From Symbiodinium natans (taxonomy: Eukaryota; Sar; Dinophyceae; Suessiales; Symbiodiniaceae), in contig CAJNDS010000480.1 of the NCBI GenBank assembly GCA_905221605.1, positions 312,001 through 376,000 of the forward strand: a stretch of DNA of 64,000 bases, given 5' to 3'. A program made the position numbers and the translations under genes. Under the pieces are notes generated by a model. The model did not search any database, was not told where the DNA came from, and saw only the letters and a program-made list of their open reading frames with translations. Of the stretch, positions 33,246 to 44,400 are shown one piece after another; the first letter of the stretch is position 1; each line of letters begins with the position of its first letter.

Positions 33246-33345
33246 ATTAGTGTGGGCCCCCGGAATTGTGAAAAAAAAACCCAAAAAACTATTCAGAGGG
33301 ATCTATTTGAGGATGACCCCCGGAATTGTGAAGAAAAAATCGGGC
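33246..33345 (+). repeat. duplicated CCCCCGGAATTGTGAA segment
   Basis: CCCCCGGAATTGTGAA occurs at about 33258 and 33317, each followed by an A-rich run. The core CCCCCGGAATT recurs in both units of the larger tandem repeat to the right (near 33573 and 33811). Confidence 0.8.
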
Positions 33346-33408
33346 GATGCAAAATTTCGGCGAGGCTGTTGAATGGCATTGTTGTGTAGAAATCGCTTCT
33401 GAACTGAG

Positions 33409-33840
33409 CCTGAGGTTGTCAGGCCCTGAAATCTTCAGTCTCCAGGCCAGCCCCAAAACTAAGATTTACTAAGATTTCCTTATTAAATTCTGTTGTACCG
33501 AGGCCAGGCAATCAAATTTCAAGGGGGGTAGTCCAGCAGCTGCCCGAATGCCGTATAATATAAAAAGTTTGCTCCCCCGGAATTCTATTTTTTTTGCGGG
33601 CTAGTTGTGTTTGGATCCAGAGGCCTAAGGGCTGAGGCTTCCTAAACCTTGAGGCCTGAGGTTGTCGGGCCCTGAAATCTTCAGTCTCCAGGCCAGCCCC
33701 AAAGCTAAGACTTCCTTATAAAATGCTTTTGTACGGAGGCCAGGCAATCAAATTTCAAAGGGGGTAGTCCAGCAGCTGCCCGAATGCCGTATAATATAAA
33801 AAGTTTGCTCCCCCGGAATTATATTTTCTTTTTGCAGGCT
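33409..33840 (+). repeat. tandem duplication, period 246 bp
   Basis: Two copies (about 33409-33602 and 33655-33840) share GGTTGTC(A/G)GGCCCTGAAATC, then a conserved CCAGGCAATCAAATTTCAA and GCCGTATAATATAAAAAGTT. They differ by small indels and substitutions. The spacer between them has its own CCTGAGG/CCTAAGG units. Confidence 0.9.
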
Positions 33841-33854
33841 GGCTTGGTTGGGAT

Positions 33855-34110
33855 AGATGGATCCCCTTGAAATTCATATAAGCTCCTCCGTTTCAAAATC
33901 ATGTGGATCCCTTTTAACATCATATAATCCCTTTTTAAACTCATATAAACTCATCCCTCTTAAAATCGTATGGATCCCTTTTTTATTTCGTACAGTCTCA
34001 CCCCTTTTAAAATCATATGGATCCGTTTTAAATTCATACGAGTTCATCCCTTTTTAAATCATATGGATCCCTTTTAAATTCATATAAACTCATCCCGTTT
34101 AAAATCATAC
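33855..34110 (+). repeat. AT-rich minisatellite, ~46-bp unit with GGATCC
   Basis: GGATCC recurs at about 33859, 33905, 33972, 34019 and 34065, spaced 46, 67, 47 and 46 bp. Between sites the sequence alternates CTTTTAAATTCATATAAAC and CATCCCTTTTAAAATCATAT. The 67-bp interval contains an extra half unit. Confidence 0.85.
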
Positions 34111-34499
34111 AAAGCCAGACCGCCCCCCCCCAAGTTGCCCCCACCCCCCACATTAAAGCGCAGGATCCATTTGTTGAGGGGGGGGTCACATTAATCAGCA
34201 GACAACATTACATCTCACAGCGCCATCGCAAAGGACGAACCTAGGTTTGTGTGATTCCCTGAACAGTGAATGACTTTGCTGCGCCAAGGTCCAGCCGAGT
34301 CGTTTCCGACGCGTACACGCGTGGCCGTTGCCTGAGAGTAGCTTACAGTAGCTTCGAAAGATCAACATGCTGTGTGAAATTGTGTGAAGGCATACACTTT
34401 GCTCACATTGGTGCTAGTAGGCATTCGACGGCCTGGATGACCTCGAGGAGACGGAATGCAAGAAAAGAGGCAGCTACAATGCAGCTACTTCCCAACATG

Positions 34500-35364
34500 C
34501 AGCAGTGTTACACAGGAAGAGGAGGAGCCACCGGAGGCGAGTGGAACAGTTCCGAAGGTGCAGGGCCCGGGAGTTTTTTTCTATCAGCTCGAAGTAGACC
34601 TAGGGCCCTGTGTAAATCGCACAGGATCGGTCGCTGATACCTCGACCTGTCGGCAGCGGCTTTCAGACGCTCGAAAATCTGTACGAGAAGCATAGGCAGA
34701 CCCTGCTCAGCACAGCTCCCTTATCTGCTGTAACTCTGCTGGTCGCATCGAACGTGCCGATCGTTGAGCTTGTGTGCAGTGCTGCAGGGGTACCAAAGAG
34801 ATCCCCGAACTTGAAGAAGAGGCAAGGCAAGATCAGCACATCTTGCGATGTCGAGACAGCAGGGGCAAGGCAAGAAATGCTGTGTTTTCGAGGAGCTTGA
34901 GGAGCTGCACGCCGCTGTCCCAGCTGCCCAGAAGAAGTGGAAGAAGTGGAAGTGTTGCGCCTTCTCTCGATGTTGTGGCACTCAAAAAGAAGAGAGGTCC
35001 TGCTGAAAGATGAGATCCAAAGGCGTCCGTTTGGGGGGGGGGGGGACCCTGTGTGACTGTGCGGGTCGACGGACACGTCCCCAAAAATTTGGGAACAGGT
35101 GCCCCTCGATCTCATCTGTTGCCTGGGCAGCGAAAGCGATCGAGGACCTGGAGCTCGAGGAGCCTCAGCAAGGGAGTTATGACACATTATACCCACACAC
35201 AGAGACACAACCCACACACGCACACACACACACACACACACACCCACGCACGCCACGCCACGCCACGCCACGCCACGCCACGCCACGCCACGCCACGCCA
35301 CGCCACGCCACGCCACGCCACACCACACCACACCCCCACACCCCCACACCCGCACACCCACGCA

Positions 35365-35417
<53 letters not shown>

Positions 35418-36252
35418 TCACTCACTCACTCACTCACTCACTCACTCACTCACTCACTCACACACACTCACACACACTCACACACACTCACACACACTCA
35501 CACACACACTCACACACACTCACACACTCACACGCTCACACACGCACACTCTCACACTTCTCACACACTCACACTCTCACACACTCACATTCACACACTC
35601 ACACTCACACACTCACACCCACACACCCACACACCCACACACCCACACACCCACACACCCACACACCCACACACACCCACACACACACCCACACACCCAC
35701 ACACCCACACACCCACACACCACACACACCCACACACACACACACACCCACACCACGCACACGCACACGCACACGCACACGCACACCCACACCCACACCC
35801 ACACCCACACCCACACCCACACCCACACCCACACCCACACCCACACGCACACACGCACACGCACACGCACACACGCACACACACGCACACACGCACACGC
35901 ACACGGAGACAGAGACAGGGACAGGGACAGAGACAGAGACAGAGACATACCACACGCACTCTCACGAACACACGCACGCACATGCACACTCGCACACCCC
36001 CACACACACACGCGCGCGCCCGCGCGCATGCCGCGCACGCGCACAACTTGGCTTCTGCTGTAAGGATGATGACGTCTTTGAGGTGATTGCAGAGAAAGTC
36101 ACCGCTCAGGTAGACGAGCTCAGTCCACAGGAGACTCCGACAGAGATACCAAAGAAGCAGCTCATAGCCTTAAAGGGGGTCTGGCTGGTGAGGAGACCCT
36201 GGATATTGTGCTCAGGCCGGTTAATGAGAATAATGAGAAGCCCAAAGACTAA
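34500..36252 (+). CDS. unrecognised multi-exon gene around a CA satellite
   Basis: Before the satellite, protein-like plus-strand stretches lie near 34508-34620 (contains [20 protein letters not shown]), 34775-34960 and 35105-35185 (contains [19 protein letters not shown]). After it, at 36066 following CTGTAAG, comes [20 protein letters not shown] and onward, and in another phase a C-terminal end [17 protein letters not shown] with TAA at 36250-36252. The acidic, helix-rich character is alike on both sides, so the satellite probably sits in an intron of one gene. No family is recognised. Confidence 0.35.
35203..36035 (+). repeat. CA-rich compound satellite, ~830 bp
   Basis: Consecutive blocks: (CA)n; (CACGC)n at about 35243-35320; (CA)n; (ACTC)n near 35411-35460; (CACACT)n; (CACACCC)n; (CACACG)n; and (GACAGA/GACAGG)n near 35905-35948. 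Every frame on both strands is open for long distances (His/Thr/Pro or Cys/Val), none of it credible protein. Confidence 0.97.
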
Positions 36253-36478
36253 AGACTGACTGCATCACGCGCATCCCAAGCTTAGCAAGAGCCCCATACG
36301 CCGATCCGCAGTTTTGGCGCGATCTACTACAATGATGACGAGTGCTGCCGGCACTGTCCTTTGGCTGTGCTGCGGCCCCGCAGCTACTTCGGTGGCTTTT
36401 GCTTGGATTCTTTCGATCAGTCACATGACCACGAAGAGGGCTGCTGACTGCCAGTTTGTTGGAAACCCTTGTGGGTGC

Positions 36479-36772
36479 TGTTCGCCGGCAAATGAAGTTT
36501 TTCACCAATGCGGAGGCAAAGCTGCTGATGTTTACTGACGTGGGCAATCGGACGACAGCTCTTGTTTGAGCTTGTCGGGACAGGTGGTCCGCCTGGCAAA
36601 TGCCATGTCGCGGCTTGGTGGGCTGGACGACACCAAGCATGTAGGCCAGATTTCCGACTTGAGGGATCAAGATTTTCGGGGCCTTGTCGGAAGGGATGTA
36701 CAATTCAATGGGACCATTGTTTGGATCTGCATGCTCGTTCAGCCTCTGCTTGCATATTCCCCTTTCCAGTAG
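36479..36772 (+). CDS. possible exons, unrecognised
   Basis: One frame near 36479-36556 contains QMKFFTNAEAKLLMFTDVGN. Another (36566-36772) contains LANAMSRLGGLDDTKHVGQI followed by SDLRDQDFRGLVGRDVQFNG. Both have strong coding character. An opposing 205-codon minus-strand frame (36838-36221) competes and looks less natural. Confidence 0.3.
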
Positions 36773-37295
36773 GGGAATGAGAGAGAGACACGCTGAACCG
36801 AGTAGCAGGAAAGTCTCAAACTCCACGCAACCTCCCATCTCAACTTCGTGTCACCTCTGCCGTCACGTGGCGTCGCAAGCGTTGAGATTGAGGAACATCT
36901 ACGAGGCACGAGCCGACCTCTCGACATCCGGCACAGGCTTTGGCTATCCACGACACAGTCAACAAGCAAAGAAGACAACAAACACAATATATTGTACAGA
37001 CACATACGAGTGCTCCACACAGGCCATGGAGAGCAGAAAATAGAAACTTCCGCCCGAAACACGTGACCACCACCTGTCCAATGCAATCATAGTGAGAAAG
37101 CCACGCCACAAAGTTTTGCAGCGACCTGTTGAGATGCTGTACTCACTTTGCGAAGTTGACCGCGGAGCTGTGGCGAGAGATCACGCGACTTACGATGCGA
37201 GGGGGGCCACTGCATGCCTTCCGAGAAGCCATTCAAGCCAATGCAACTTCTACTAGGATTACTACATATCCATACTGCACCGTTAACTGAGAACT

Positions 37296-37535
37296 ATGTG
37301 TGGCATTGCAACAAGAGGCATGTTCTTTGAGATGCGAAAGCGCGTCAACATGCCTCTCATTGACAAGGCTATCAGGCAAGGGGCCTTGCTGTGGATACCA
37401 TCAACCACAGCTCTTTCGGATGTGCTGTCATGTCATGCTCTCGCCTCAGCCTATGCCATCACTCAAGCTGTCGAAGCCATGATTTCATACGGGCCGGGGC
37501 GGCTAGGGCTAGGGCGGCCAGGGCGAAGCCGCTGA
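37296..37535 (+). CDS. hypothetical ORF, 79 aa
   Basis: ATG-initiated frame containing RKRVNMPLIDKAIRQGALLW and a helical tail, of natural composition. A protein-like stretch at 37112-37260 precedes it. No family is recognised. Confidence 0.33.
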   Translation: MCGIATRGMFFEMRKRVNMPLIDKAIRQGALLWIPSTTALSDVLSCHALASAYAITQAVEAMISYGPGRLGLGRPGRSR

Positions 37536-37564
37536 GCACAAGCTAGTGAACCACGGCAACGATA

Positions 37565-37793
37565 TCATACACCCACACCCACACACACACATGAGACAGA
37601 AGAGACACACGAGACATAAGAAACATAAGAGACATAAGACACATAAGACACGTAAGACAAGAGACATACGACACATAAGAGACAGGGGACATAAGATATA
37701 AGACAAAAGACATAAGGCAGCAAAAGACATAAGACATAAGACATAAGACACAAGACACAAGACACAAGACACAAGACACAAGACATACGACAT
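37565..37793 (+). repeat. degenerate ACATAAG/ACACAAG microsatellite
   Basis: About thirty 7-10-base units of AGACATAAG, AGACACAAG and AGACATACG type. Minus-strand frames give CVLCLVSYVL-like hydrophobic repeats that mimic membrane proteins but follow from the repeat. Confidence 0.92.
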
Positions 37794-37823
37794 GGCTGGC
37801 TTCAGCCATGGCTTCGAGGCCAG

Positions 37824-38171
37824 GTGCCTTCCAAGAGGCGCAACTTCACGATACACAGTGAAAGCGCCTGCCAAGTAAGGCTGAGGGTAAAAGCATCAAT
37901 AGGCGAGAGTGATCCTGGGCTGCAAGGCCCCGGGAACTCCGAACCTGAGCGCGCTTCTGACGACTGCGCCTCGGGTCAGTTTGCCGTGCGCATCCACGAA
38001 CTCCCAAAAGCCACACTCAATGATGCAAGCACTCATACTCAGAGAGGCTCCTCGAGCCTCCGGCCAGTACCTCAGAGGCAGATGACGGCCACAGAGCTCC
38101 GATCTCAGACTTCTCGGACTTCCGTCCACCCAACATTAAAGACATGCCAGCCGCACATTGGCAAGCCCTGA
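37824..38171 (+). CDS. hypothetical ORF, 115 aa
   Basis: ATG-initiated polar frame containing QFAVRIHELPKATLNDASTH, without domains. It starts beside the preceding microsatellite. It may be an exon of the glycosyltransferase gene to its right or nothing. Confidence 0.25.
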   Translation: MPSKRRNFTIHSESACQVRLRVKASIGESDPGLQGPGNSEPERASDDCASGQFAVRIHELPKATLNDASTHTQRGSSSLRPVPQRQMTATELRSQTSRTSVHPTLKTCQPHIGKP

Positions 38172-38197
38172 GGCCAGCATGATACTTCAACATGCAG

Positions 38198-40250
38198 TTC
38201 ATGGTCCACCTATCTCAGTGCCGAGGCAGCACTAGTCCCGAGCTTGGAAAGCCTGGAGAATACGGATAATATACGTCGCTGCCAGGATGCTGACTTAGGG
38301 CGATGCAACGAGGATGCAGCAGAGCGGCTACGTGCCTTGCAGATCCTCCAAGGCGTCTTTGCGGCAAGAACGGAGTTGTAGCCGAATTGAGTCTAGCTTG
38401 CAACAGGCAGAGTATGGATCGAACGTAGAAACTTCGTTTCAGGACGAATGTGTTTGTCACAGGTGTTATCGGAGCACGCGTGCCCGGCACCAGTCGTGCA
38501 CTGAGATATGGGGCGGTGCAGCCGAATGTCATGAGTCAGTGAGGGCTCACCCGCATTTACTTTCGAAGCCGTCTCTGCGCAAGTGCCACGGGAAGACGGG
38601 AAGGACCAGGGGGACCAGGAAGGATGATTATGTGCTCGACGCTGAAAGCACTGGCCATGTTGTCCTGCGTCCGTGCATTTGGTGACAGCGAAGCCGGGTT
38701 CTACGGTTTGCGGTTTGTGGTGCACAAGGGGACGGAGGGCCTTGAGCCTTGGCTCCCACTCTTCATATTTTGGGAAAGTCTTGACAGAATATGAAAAAGT
38801 AAGGCTCAGGGTTCCGGGCAGATCTGTGATTCCAAGGGGGATCGCCTGCAGCAGCTGCTGATGGTGCTGCGCTATGCGCGAGCCACGGGGCGCGCCTTAG
38901 TCCTCGACTGGAGGGATCCCAAGTTCGCCCGCGATGGGGGTTTCAATTTCGAAGACTTCTTTCGGTTGCGAAGAGTGTCAGTGTTCAACTCGGATGAATT
39001 CCTGTACATTTGGCGGAGATTGCAGCACCACTTGCGAGTTGTTCCTGCGATGTTTCGACATCATCTGGATGCCATTACAGAAGCGCACTGGAATTTTCTG
39101 AAGATGCCGGAGAACAATAGCCGCATGAATGCCATTTCAAATGGTGATGCAGAGGACTACAGTGAAGAGGTCGTAGTTTTCGCGGGCGACCAGCACCGTT
39201 ACTATCACTATGAAGAGATTGCCAACCTCAGACTACAAAGGTGGATGGCCGACAAAGTGCGCGCAGGCCTAAGAGCCTAAGACTCTGAGAGGACATAACA
39301 GTCGGATGCCCTGAGTTTTCAAGCTGTTTGCGGAGGCTGCAAAGTGCCCAGTTTGTGTGTCTAAGGCCGCTACATGCTTCGAGAAGGCCTGAAGAAGGAC
39401 GAGTATGTGATAGTGCACCTGCGAGGCGGAGACAAGCCTTGGAAGTGCGAGGCACATCTTCATGAATACTAAGATGCGTCGTAGCATGCACCATGATGCA
39501 CCTTACAGCCTTACAGGGACACCGAGCCTTCACACATCGCTCTGAGGAGGCCGCCACATGGTTTTACCAGCCCAACGCAGAGAGATTCAAGACTGCCGCC
39601 AACAAGTGGCCCACGCTTGATGACTACATTCACTTCATGAAGAAGGAGCTGGAGCGCACAAACCTGAATCTGCGAGTGGTGGTGATCACTGACACACCAT
39701 GTACAGGACTCAGCGAACTGTCAACCACAGGGCATGTCCGTACATGTGCATCGACCTGCTTCTTCCAACAGAGGTCTGAAAGATAAATGGAACGAGCTGT
39801 GCGAAGGTCCGCTGCACAGCCGTCAGGGGCTCTAAGCCCGAGGCCCTGAATCTTAAACCCTTCTTGGCCTTGAAAAGTAATACGACGCAATGCCATGCAA
39901 TGCAGTGTACGCATTCTGCCTGCAGCTGGGGCATCCAAAAAAAGTCCAGAAACGCTTCTGTACCATGGGGCAAGAGCCCCACTGTGCAAGTAGCTGGGAC
40001 CGCCAGGTGCCAGCTGTGGATCAGGCTCCATTCCATCGAGCCCCAAGAAGCGCCAGCGTCGACTGATTGCTGCCAGCCTAATCTGCGGTTGAAGCATCAC
40101 AGCTTCTCAGCGGCTGCTGGACACTGGGGATTCAGTCTCCACAAATGCCCGAGGAGAACTCGGTGCTGGATTTCGCCTTGATGAGCAACTCGAACTCACA
40201 GTCTTCATGGCCAGCTTTAGCTTCGAGGCCCCCCCTTTGACAGCCGGATA
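38198..40250 (+). CDS. NodZ/Fut8-like fucosyltransferase, at least five exons
   Basis: A GT-B glycosyltransferase that would add fucose from GDP-fucose to a glycan in the ER/Golgi. Exon near 38698-38734 encodes YGLRFVVHKGT and the next, 38837-39256, GDRLQQLLMVLRYARATGR followed by ALVLDWRDPKF and FNFEDFFRL; this matches the start of NodZ, which has RFVVSRR...TG.GD, then RTGRTLxIDWR. Exon near 39371-39460 holds YVIVHLRGGDKPW, comparable to the nucleotide-sugar HxRxGD motif of GT23, one at 39517-39705 ends in LNLRVVVITDTP, and one near 40147-40195 gives EENSVLDFALMSNSN. An intron 38735-38836 would begin GA and end AG. An upstream exon (38198-38377, contains NEDAAERLRALQILQGVF) may be the N-terminus. 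The last exon is unresolved. Confidence 0.6.
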
Positions 40251-40634
40251 TCGGCTTACTTTATGTTTCTCAAGGCGCTTCGTGTTTCCTGCACGCTGTG
40301 CCCCTGTCCCCCTCGCTTTTCTGCATAAATCGCTCCAGCAGAGGTATGGCGGCACGTGCCTTGGTAGTATTGCTTAAACCTTCTTGCTGTGCTCGTCGGT
40401 TCGGCCATTGGAGAGCAGTATGCAGAGTGTGCGCCAAAGCCGCCTCAGATGCTTTCAGGTGTCATTGCTGATGGACACTCTCTTTTTGTAGCTTGCCTGC
40501 AAAGAAGCTGAGGGTCAAAGCTTAGACGGCTTCGATGGGCTTTCTGAATCAGGCAACCATGGCTGAGAAGTGTCGCGCAACAGGCTGGTGCAAGTGTAGC
40601 GTGCGAGCCAGCTTTGCCGCTCTGCGCTACTGCT

Positions 40635-40636
40635 CG

Positions 40637-40703
<67 letters not shown>
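40635..40703 (+). repeat. (CT)n microsatellite
   Basis: Nearly pure CT over about 65 bases. An ATG-initiated frame runs through it as Ser/Leu but is not credible. Confidence 0.95.
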
Positions 40704-40705
<2 letters not shown>

Positions 40706-41019
40706 AAAATCTGCACAACAGGCAAGATGAATTTGCTGGGCCTTAACGATCAAGATGGACCTTTCAGAGGCGCAGTTTGGAAATTTGTTTAGGCTCATAC
40801 TTGGCGCGTCGTTGAAGTTCCCGACTAAATTGTTGCTAAAGGTCTGGAGGCTTGGTTGGGGGTCCTCAGGAGGTCGAGATTTCTGTTGCTCGGAGCGGGC
40901 GAAAGAGAAAACAAAGACTATGCCTATGCGCGCCACTGCCACCCACCTCACCCAACCATACAAGGCAGCAGCAGTTTTAGCCAAAGCCACATTTATGATA
41001 AAATGCGGCATATGACATC

Positions 41020-41545
41020 ATGGGCCCTGGTTGCGGGCTGCTGTGTCTCCTTGAAGGTCCTGACGGTCGCAGTTTGGGTCAAGGGATTGCGGGTCTCTCT
41101 TTCCAAAAGCCTGCGTGTCTTCTCATGCCTCTGTCATCACTGTCATCCCTCGGAATTCTCTCCTGTCTCCGTCAACTGACTGCGACAGGATGGGACACAG
41201 ATGAGCTGGAAGAGCTGTGAGGGAATCTTCGCGAAGCCTTGGAACGGAGGAGAACCCGAAGCCGCGCCAAGCCATCCGAGGAGAGCCATGAGGCAGAGCA
41301 TGGAGCAGAGCACCCGCCGAGCACGAGGCCGACTGCCGCGCGCGAGAGGCGCGTGGTGAGGCAGGTGGCGAGGTGAGCGGTGAAACCAACGGAGGCTCAG
41401 CTGCGGAGTCAAAGGCAGTGGCACTTGTGGCAGAGTTGAGGAACTTTGAGGACACAAAGGACGAACGTGCCCCCGAAGGGTGGAGAGATTGGATTGTGAT
41501 GGATTGTGCTTCGCGGATTCGCAGAAAAAATCATGGCCTCACTCT
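41020..41545 (+). CDS. unrecognised charged-protein exons
   Basis: Plus-strand stretches: 41020-41220 ending GWDTDELEEL; 41222-41370 containing LREALERRRTRSRAKPSEES followed by an E/H-rich part; and 41370-41545 containing ESKAVALVAELRNFEDTKDE and then RAPEGWRDWI. The pieces are in different phases and would need splicing. An opposing minus-strand frame (41455-41123) competes. No family is recognised. Confidence 0.3.
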
Positions 41546-41742
41546 TATAAGTCGACATCTTCGTGCACGGTAGATGCAACAAATTCAGCTGACCCTACCT
41601 GGCAAGTCAGATCACTGAACTGAGACATCAACGTTGACAGCACCTAAGAACGGTCGGAACACCTCTCATACTTGTATACAGAGCTTTGGACAGTCTGTCA
41701 CGAAACCCATCTATATAGAGAGCTGACTAATTGTCATGAACG

Positions 41743-41765
41743 CCCCCCCCCCCCCCCCCCCCCCC
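41743..41765 (+). repeat. C homopolymer, ~23 bases
   Basis: A pure C run; its complement is one of several long G tracts in the window. Confidence 0.95.
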
Positions 41766-43320
41766 ATGTTTGCACACTCGACCTTACCTGGCCAAGCAAA
41801 GCATTTGCGTGAGTTTTCGAAGTTAGTTTTCTGTTTCGGTTTGCCCATCCTGTCAGATTCTCCGCGCTGCTGTTGATCTTCCTGAGGTCTCCCACAAGAT
41901 GACAGCCGAGTGCACTACCCAGGAGCTCGTGCGTCCAATCTTTCGGAGAGGCCAAAAGTGACACCCTGGTGCCACACCAGTCCAGGCAGCGCAGGCTGTC
42001 CAGATCCTGCGCCTTTTCCGGCCCACGAGCTCAAGGTGCCACTCCCCAGGCACGAGTGTTGTTTCCAGATTCTTTCTCCGAACATCTGCTGCCGGCTATG
42101 GGGCGCTGCACCGTGGTAGGCTGAGGACGTCCATGCGACTTCTGGAAGCTGTCGACAGCCAGGAGGAGAGAGCGGTTTTGTTTTTAAGTTTTTTTACCAG
42201 CATGTGCTCTCATTCAAGAAGGCGTTGCTGACAGCCACAATACGCAAAGTTCTAAAGCTTTAAAGCGAAACTCATGTGCCAAACATCTATGCACTACGGT
42301 CTCTCGGATATTGAGAAGTGCACGAAGTTAGACTTTCATCTAAACGGCAAGGGGCATGTTTTCTGTGGCACGTTGGGAATTTTGTCCGGGTGGGAGCGTC
42401 GTTTTGAAGTGAAGTCGATGTTTGCCCAGGGCTTTGTCTGCATTGCAATGAGTGCAATGCCTCCAGGTAGCATCTCTGCAGCAAAGCTTCGTTGACATCG
42501 CCTTGCTTCGAGACTTCAGGGAGCTGCCAAAACGTTCACATCCCGAATCCAAGTGCGGTCCAAGGTCTGAGTGCCCCATAAAACTTCTCGGCTTGTTCCA
42601 GTCCACGCTTCAGCACATCAGCTGCTCCATCAGCGTAAATTGGGGAGTGCACGAATTGGCACGTGCGAGAACATGAGGCGTTGTTCGGCCATGAGACAGC
42701 CGTCCCAAAACATACTAACGAGCGCTAGTCGCAAATTCTGCGCCGCGGAATGCACCGTTTCAGACAGCAGAAGATACGGAAGCGGCGTTTTGAAGGAGAT
42801 AACCTCGCCCTTGACACAAGTCATGACATTTGAGCGGGAACAAAACTTGAGCGGGTACACGCATTAGCTCTGGTGATTTTTGCTTTGTATTTGCCGGAGC
42901 AAATAGTGTCCCCATGATTGTGGCCTAGATCTGTCCGAGACCCAATGAGAAAACATGTTGCAGTGACGCTCAGACTAGGTGCAAACACCAAGAAAGATTT
43001 TTTGATGGTGTCCTAGATGATCTCGCTTTTCCCTGGCCAAAGTGAGGATAGGCGAGGCGCAGCATCATCAGTAAGTCTCGATGACCAAAAGGCAGCTGTT
43101 TACGTACACCGAAGCCGAAGACAAGTAGGCAAGGTTAAGCGAGGCATTCAAGGGAACCTCGGAACGCAGTCCAGAGAGCTCAGAGTGAGCTCAGCGTGTA
43201 TAGATGCGGAAATTACCTACCCGAGGCGGCTGCCTGTCCCACCTCTCGTCGTCTTTCTTGCTGAGTCTGAGTATGAGTTTGCTGTTTTTGCTCGTGACTC
43301 CTGTGTTGCATGTGACCTGT
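41766..43320. other. possible exons, strand uncertain
   Basis: A plus-strand stretch near 42280-42430 (contains CTKLDFHLNGKGHVFCGTLG) and one near 42465-42590 (contains QSFVDIALLRDFRELPKRSH) look protein-like, but so does the minus strand at 42630-42860. No family is recognised, so I leave it open. Confidence 0.3.
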
Positions 43321-43321
43321 C

Positions 43322-43990
43322 ATGAAGGCAACACGCAGCTTCAAGGAGCTTGGCAACGATGACCCGTTTGGTTCCAAGGCATGTGATGCCTTGAAGGTTT
43401 ACGAGTTTTTTGCTCTTCCTTTGTCGAGGCATGGCCCTCTGCCTACCTGGTTGCAGACAGGAGCCTCGCTTGACCCTTCGGTTGCTTCGAGAAGTTGGCG
43501 AGTTTCGCAGGCTTCTGGAAGATCATCTCCATGGCCGTTCGGCCGCGGCCTCGCTGGTTGTTCGCCTACTCTGCTCCGCTGCTTGTAAGAGTGCTTCTTG
43601 GAATGCAGGTGTTGGAGCTTGGATGTGGAACCGGCCTAGTGTCAGTTGCTGCCCTTCTAGGCTTGGCGTCGCATGCACGGAAGCTTCGGAAAGTATACAT
43701 AGGTGGTACATATTTTATATACATGGTTTTGACTAGCCGGGTTGACAATTCAGGAGGTGCACGCCCTGTCCTTGCAACGGATCGAGCCCAGCTGCTTGCA
43801 ACTGAGATCGTGAGACTCGCGGCGCTATGCCTGCTTCTGGTTTCCCAGCATGAAAGCATGAAGGAATGTGGACTCGGCAAAGCGGTCTGCCCACTTGAAT
43901 GGCCTGGAGCTGCAGGGTCAGGCAGGACTGTGCTTCAGACTAGACCTTTTGGCTTCGGCACGCCGCATTATGCAAAATGCTGCGAATTCT
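43322..43990 (+). CDS. METTL21-type SAM methyltransferase fragment
   Basis: An exon from 43609, after ATGCAG, encodes VLELGCGTGLVSVAALLG, the SAM-binding motif I of seven-beta-strand methyltransferases in the METTL21/EEF1A-lysine type. A second stretch near 43754-43850 gives RPVLATDRAQLLATEIVRL, fitting motif post-I (the acidic SAM-ribose contact). A third, after an AAAG near 43882, gives SAHLNGLELQGQAGLC, placed like the following N-rich helix and strand. A frame at 43322 (KATRSFKELGNDDPFGS) may be upstream coding. The family's later D/N-x-x-Y motif was not found, so the gene may be incomplete or decayed. Substrate would be a protein lysine. Confidence 0.5.
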
Positions 43991-44086
43991 AATTAAGTGC
44001 AGACCCACAAGCTGGGTAAAGGTCTTCGACGTGACCTCGGACAAAGACTTGCCGTGCTTGGCTCGGGCTTTGATTCTGCACGGGCC

Positions 44087-44400
44087 CCCCCCCCTTTGTC
44101 AGGGTTTGTTGTGTTGGCTTTGTGCTCCGAAGGTCTCCAGGGGCAGGCAGAGCCTTCGATTATGTTGCCCCAGGCTTACAGGCGATATGACGACATCCCT
44201 TGCACCCTTCAGCACGAAGTATCCAGGTATTTGCAGACGTTTTATATTGGCCTGCAGAGGCGCGCAAACGAAGTGTCGGTACCGAAGTTGGTACCCTCAT
44301 GTTCCTTGAAGGCCGCAGCTTTCGGCCGCCGTGCTGCAGAAGCATATGCCCAAGGGCCCGAGGCTAAGGGGGCAGCGGAACTATCCCATGCTTGAGGTTT
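44087..44400 (+). other. C run and open frames, unassigned
   Basis: A C run lies at about 44086-44096. A frame from 44105 (contains CTLQHEVSRYLQTFYIGLQR near 44205) is protein-like and could continue the methyltransferase gene, but carries no motif. Confidence 0.22.

Noticed and set aside
35010-36086. Plus-strand 358- and 336-codon frames and minus-strand Cys/Val frames
   Set aside because: They run through the CA satellite; His/Thr/Pro and Cys/Val periodicity follows from the repeat on every frame.
37509-37874. Minus-strand hydrophobic ORFs resembling multi-pass membrane proteins
   Set aside because: The VLCLVSYVL pattern is the translation of the ACATAAG/ACACAAG microsatellite.
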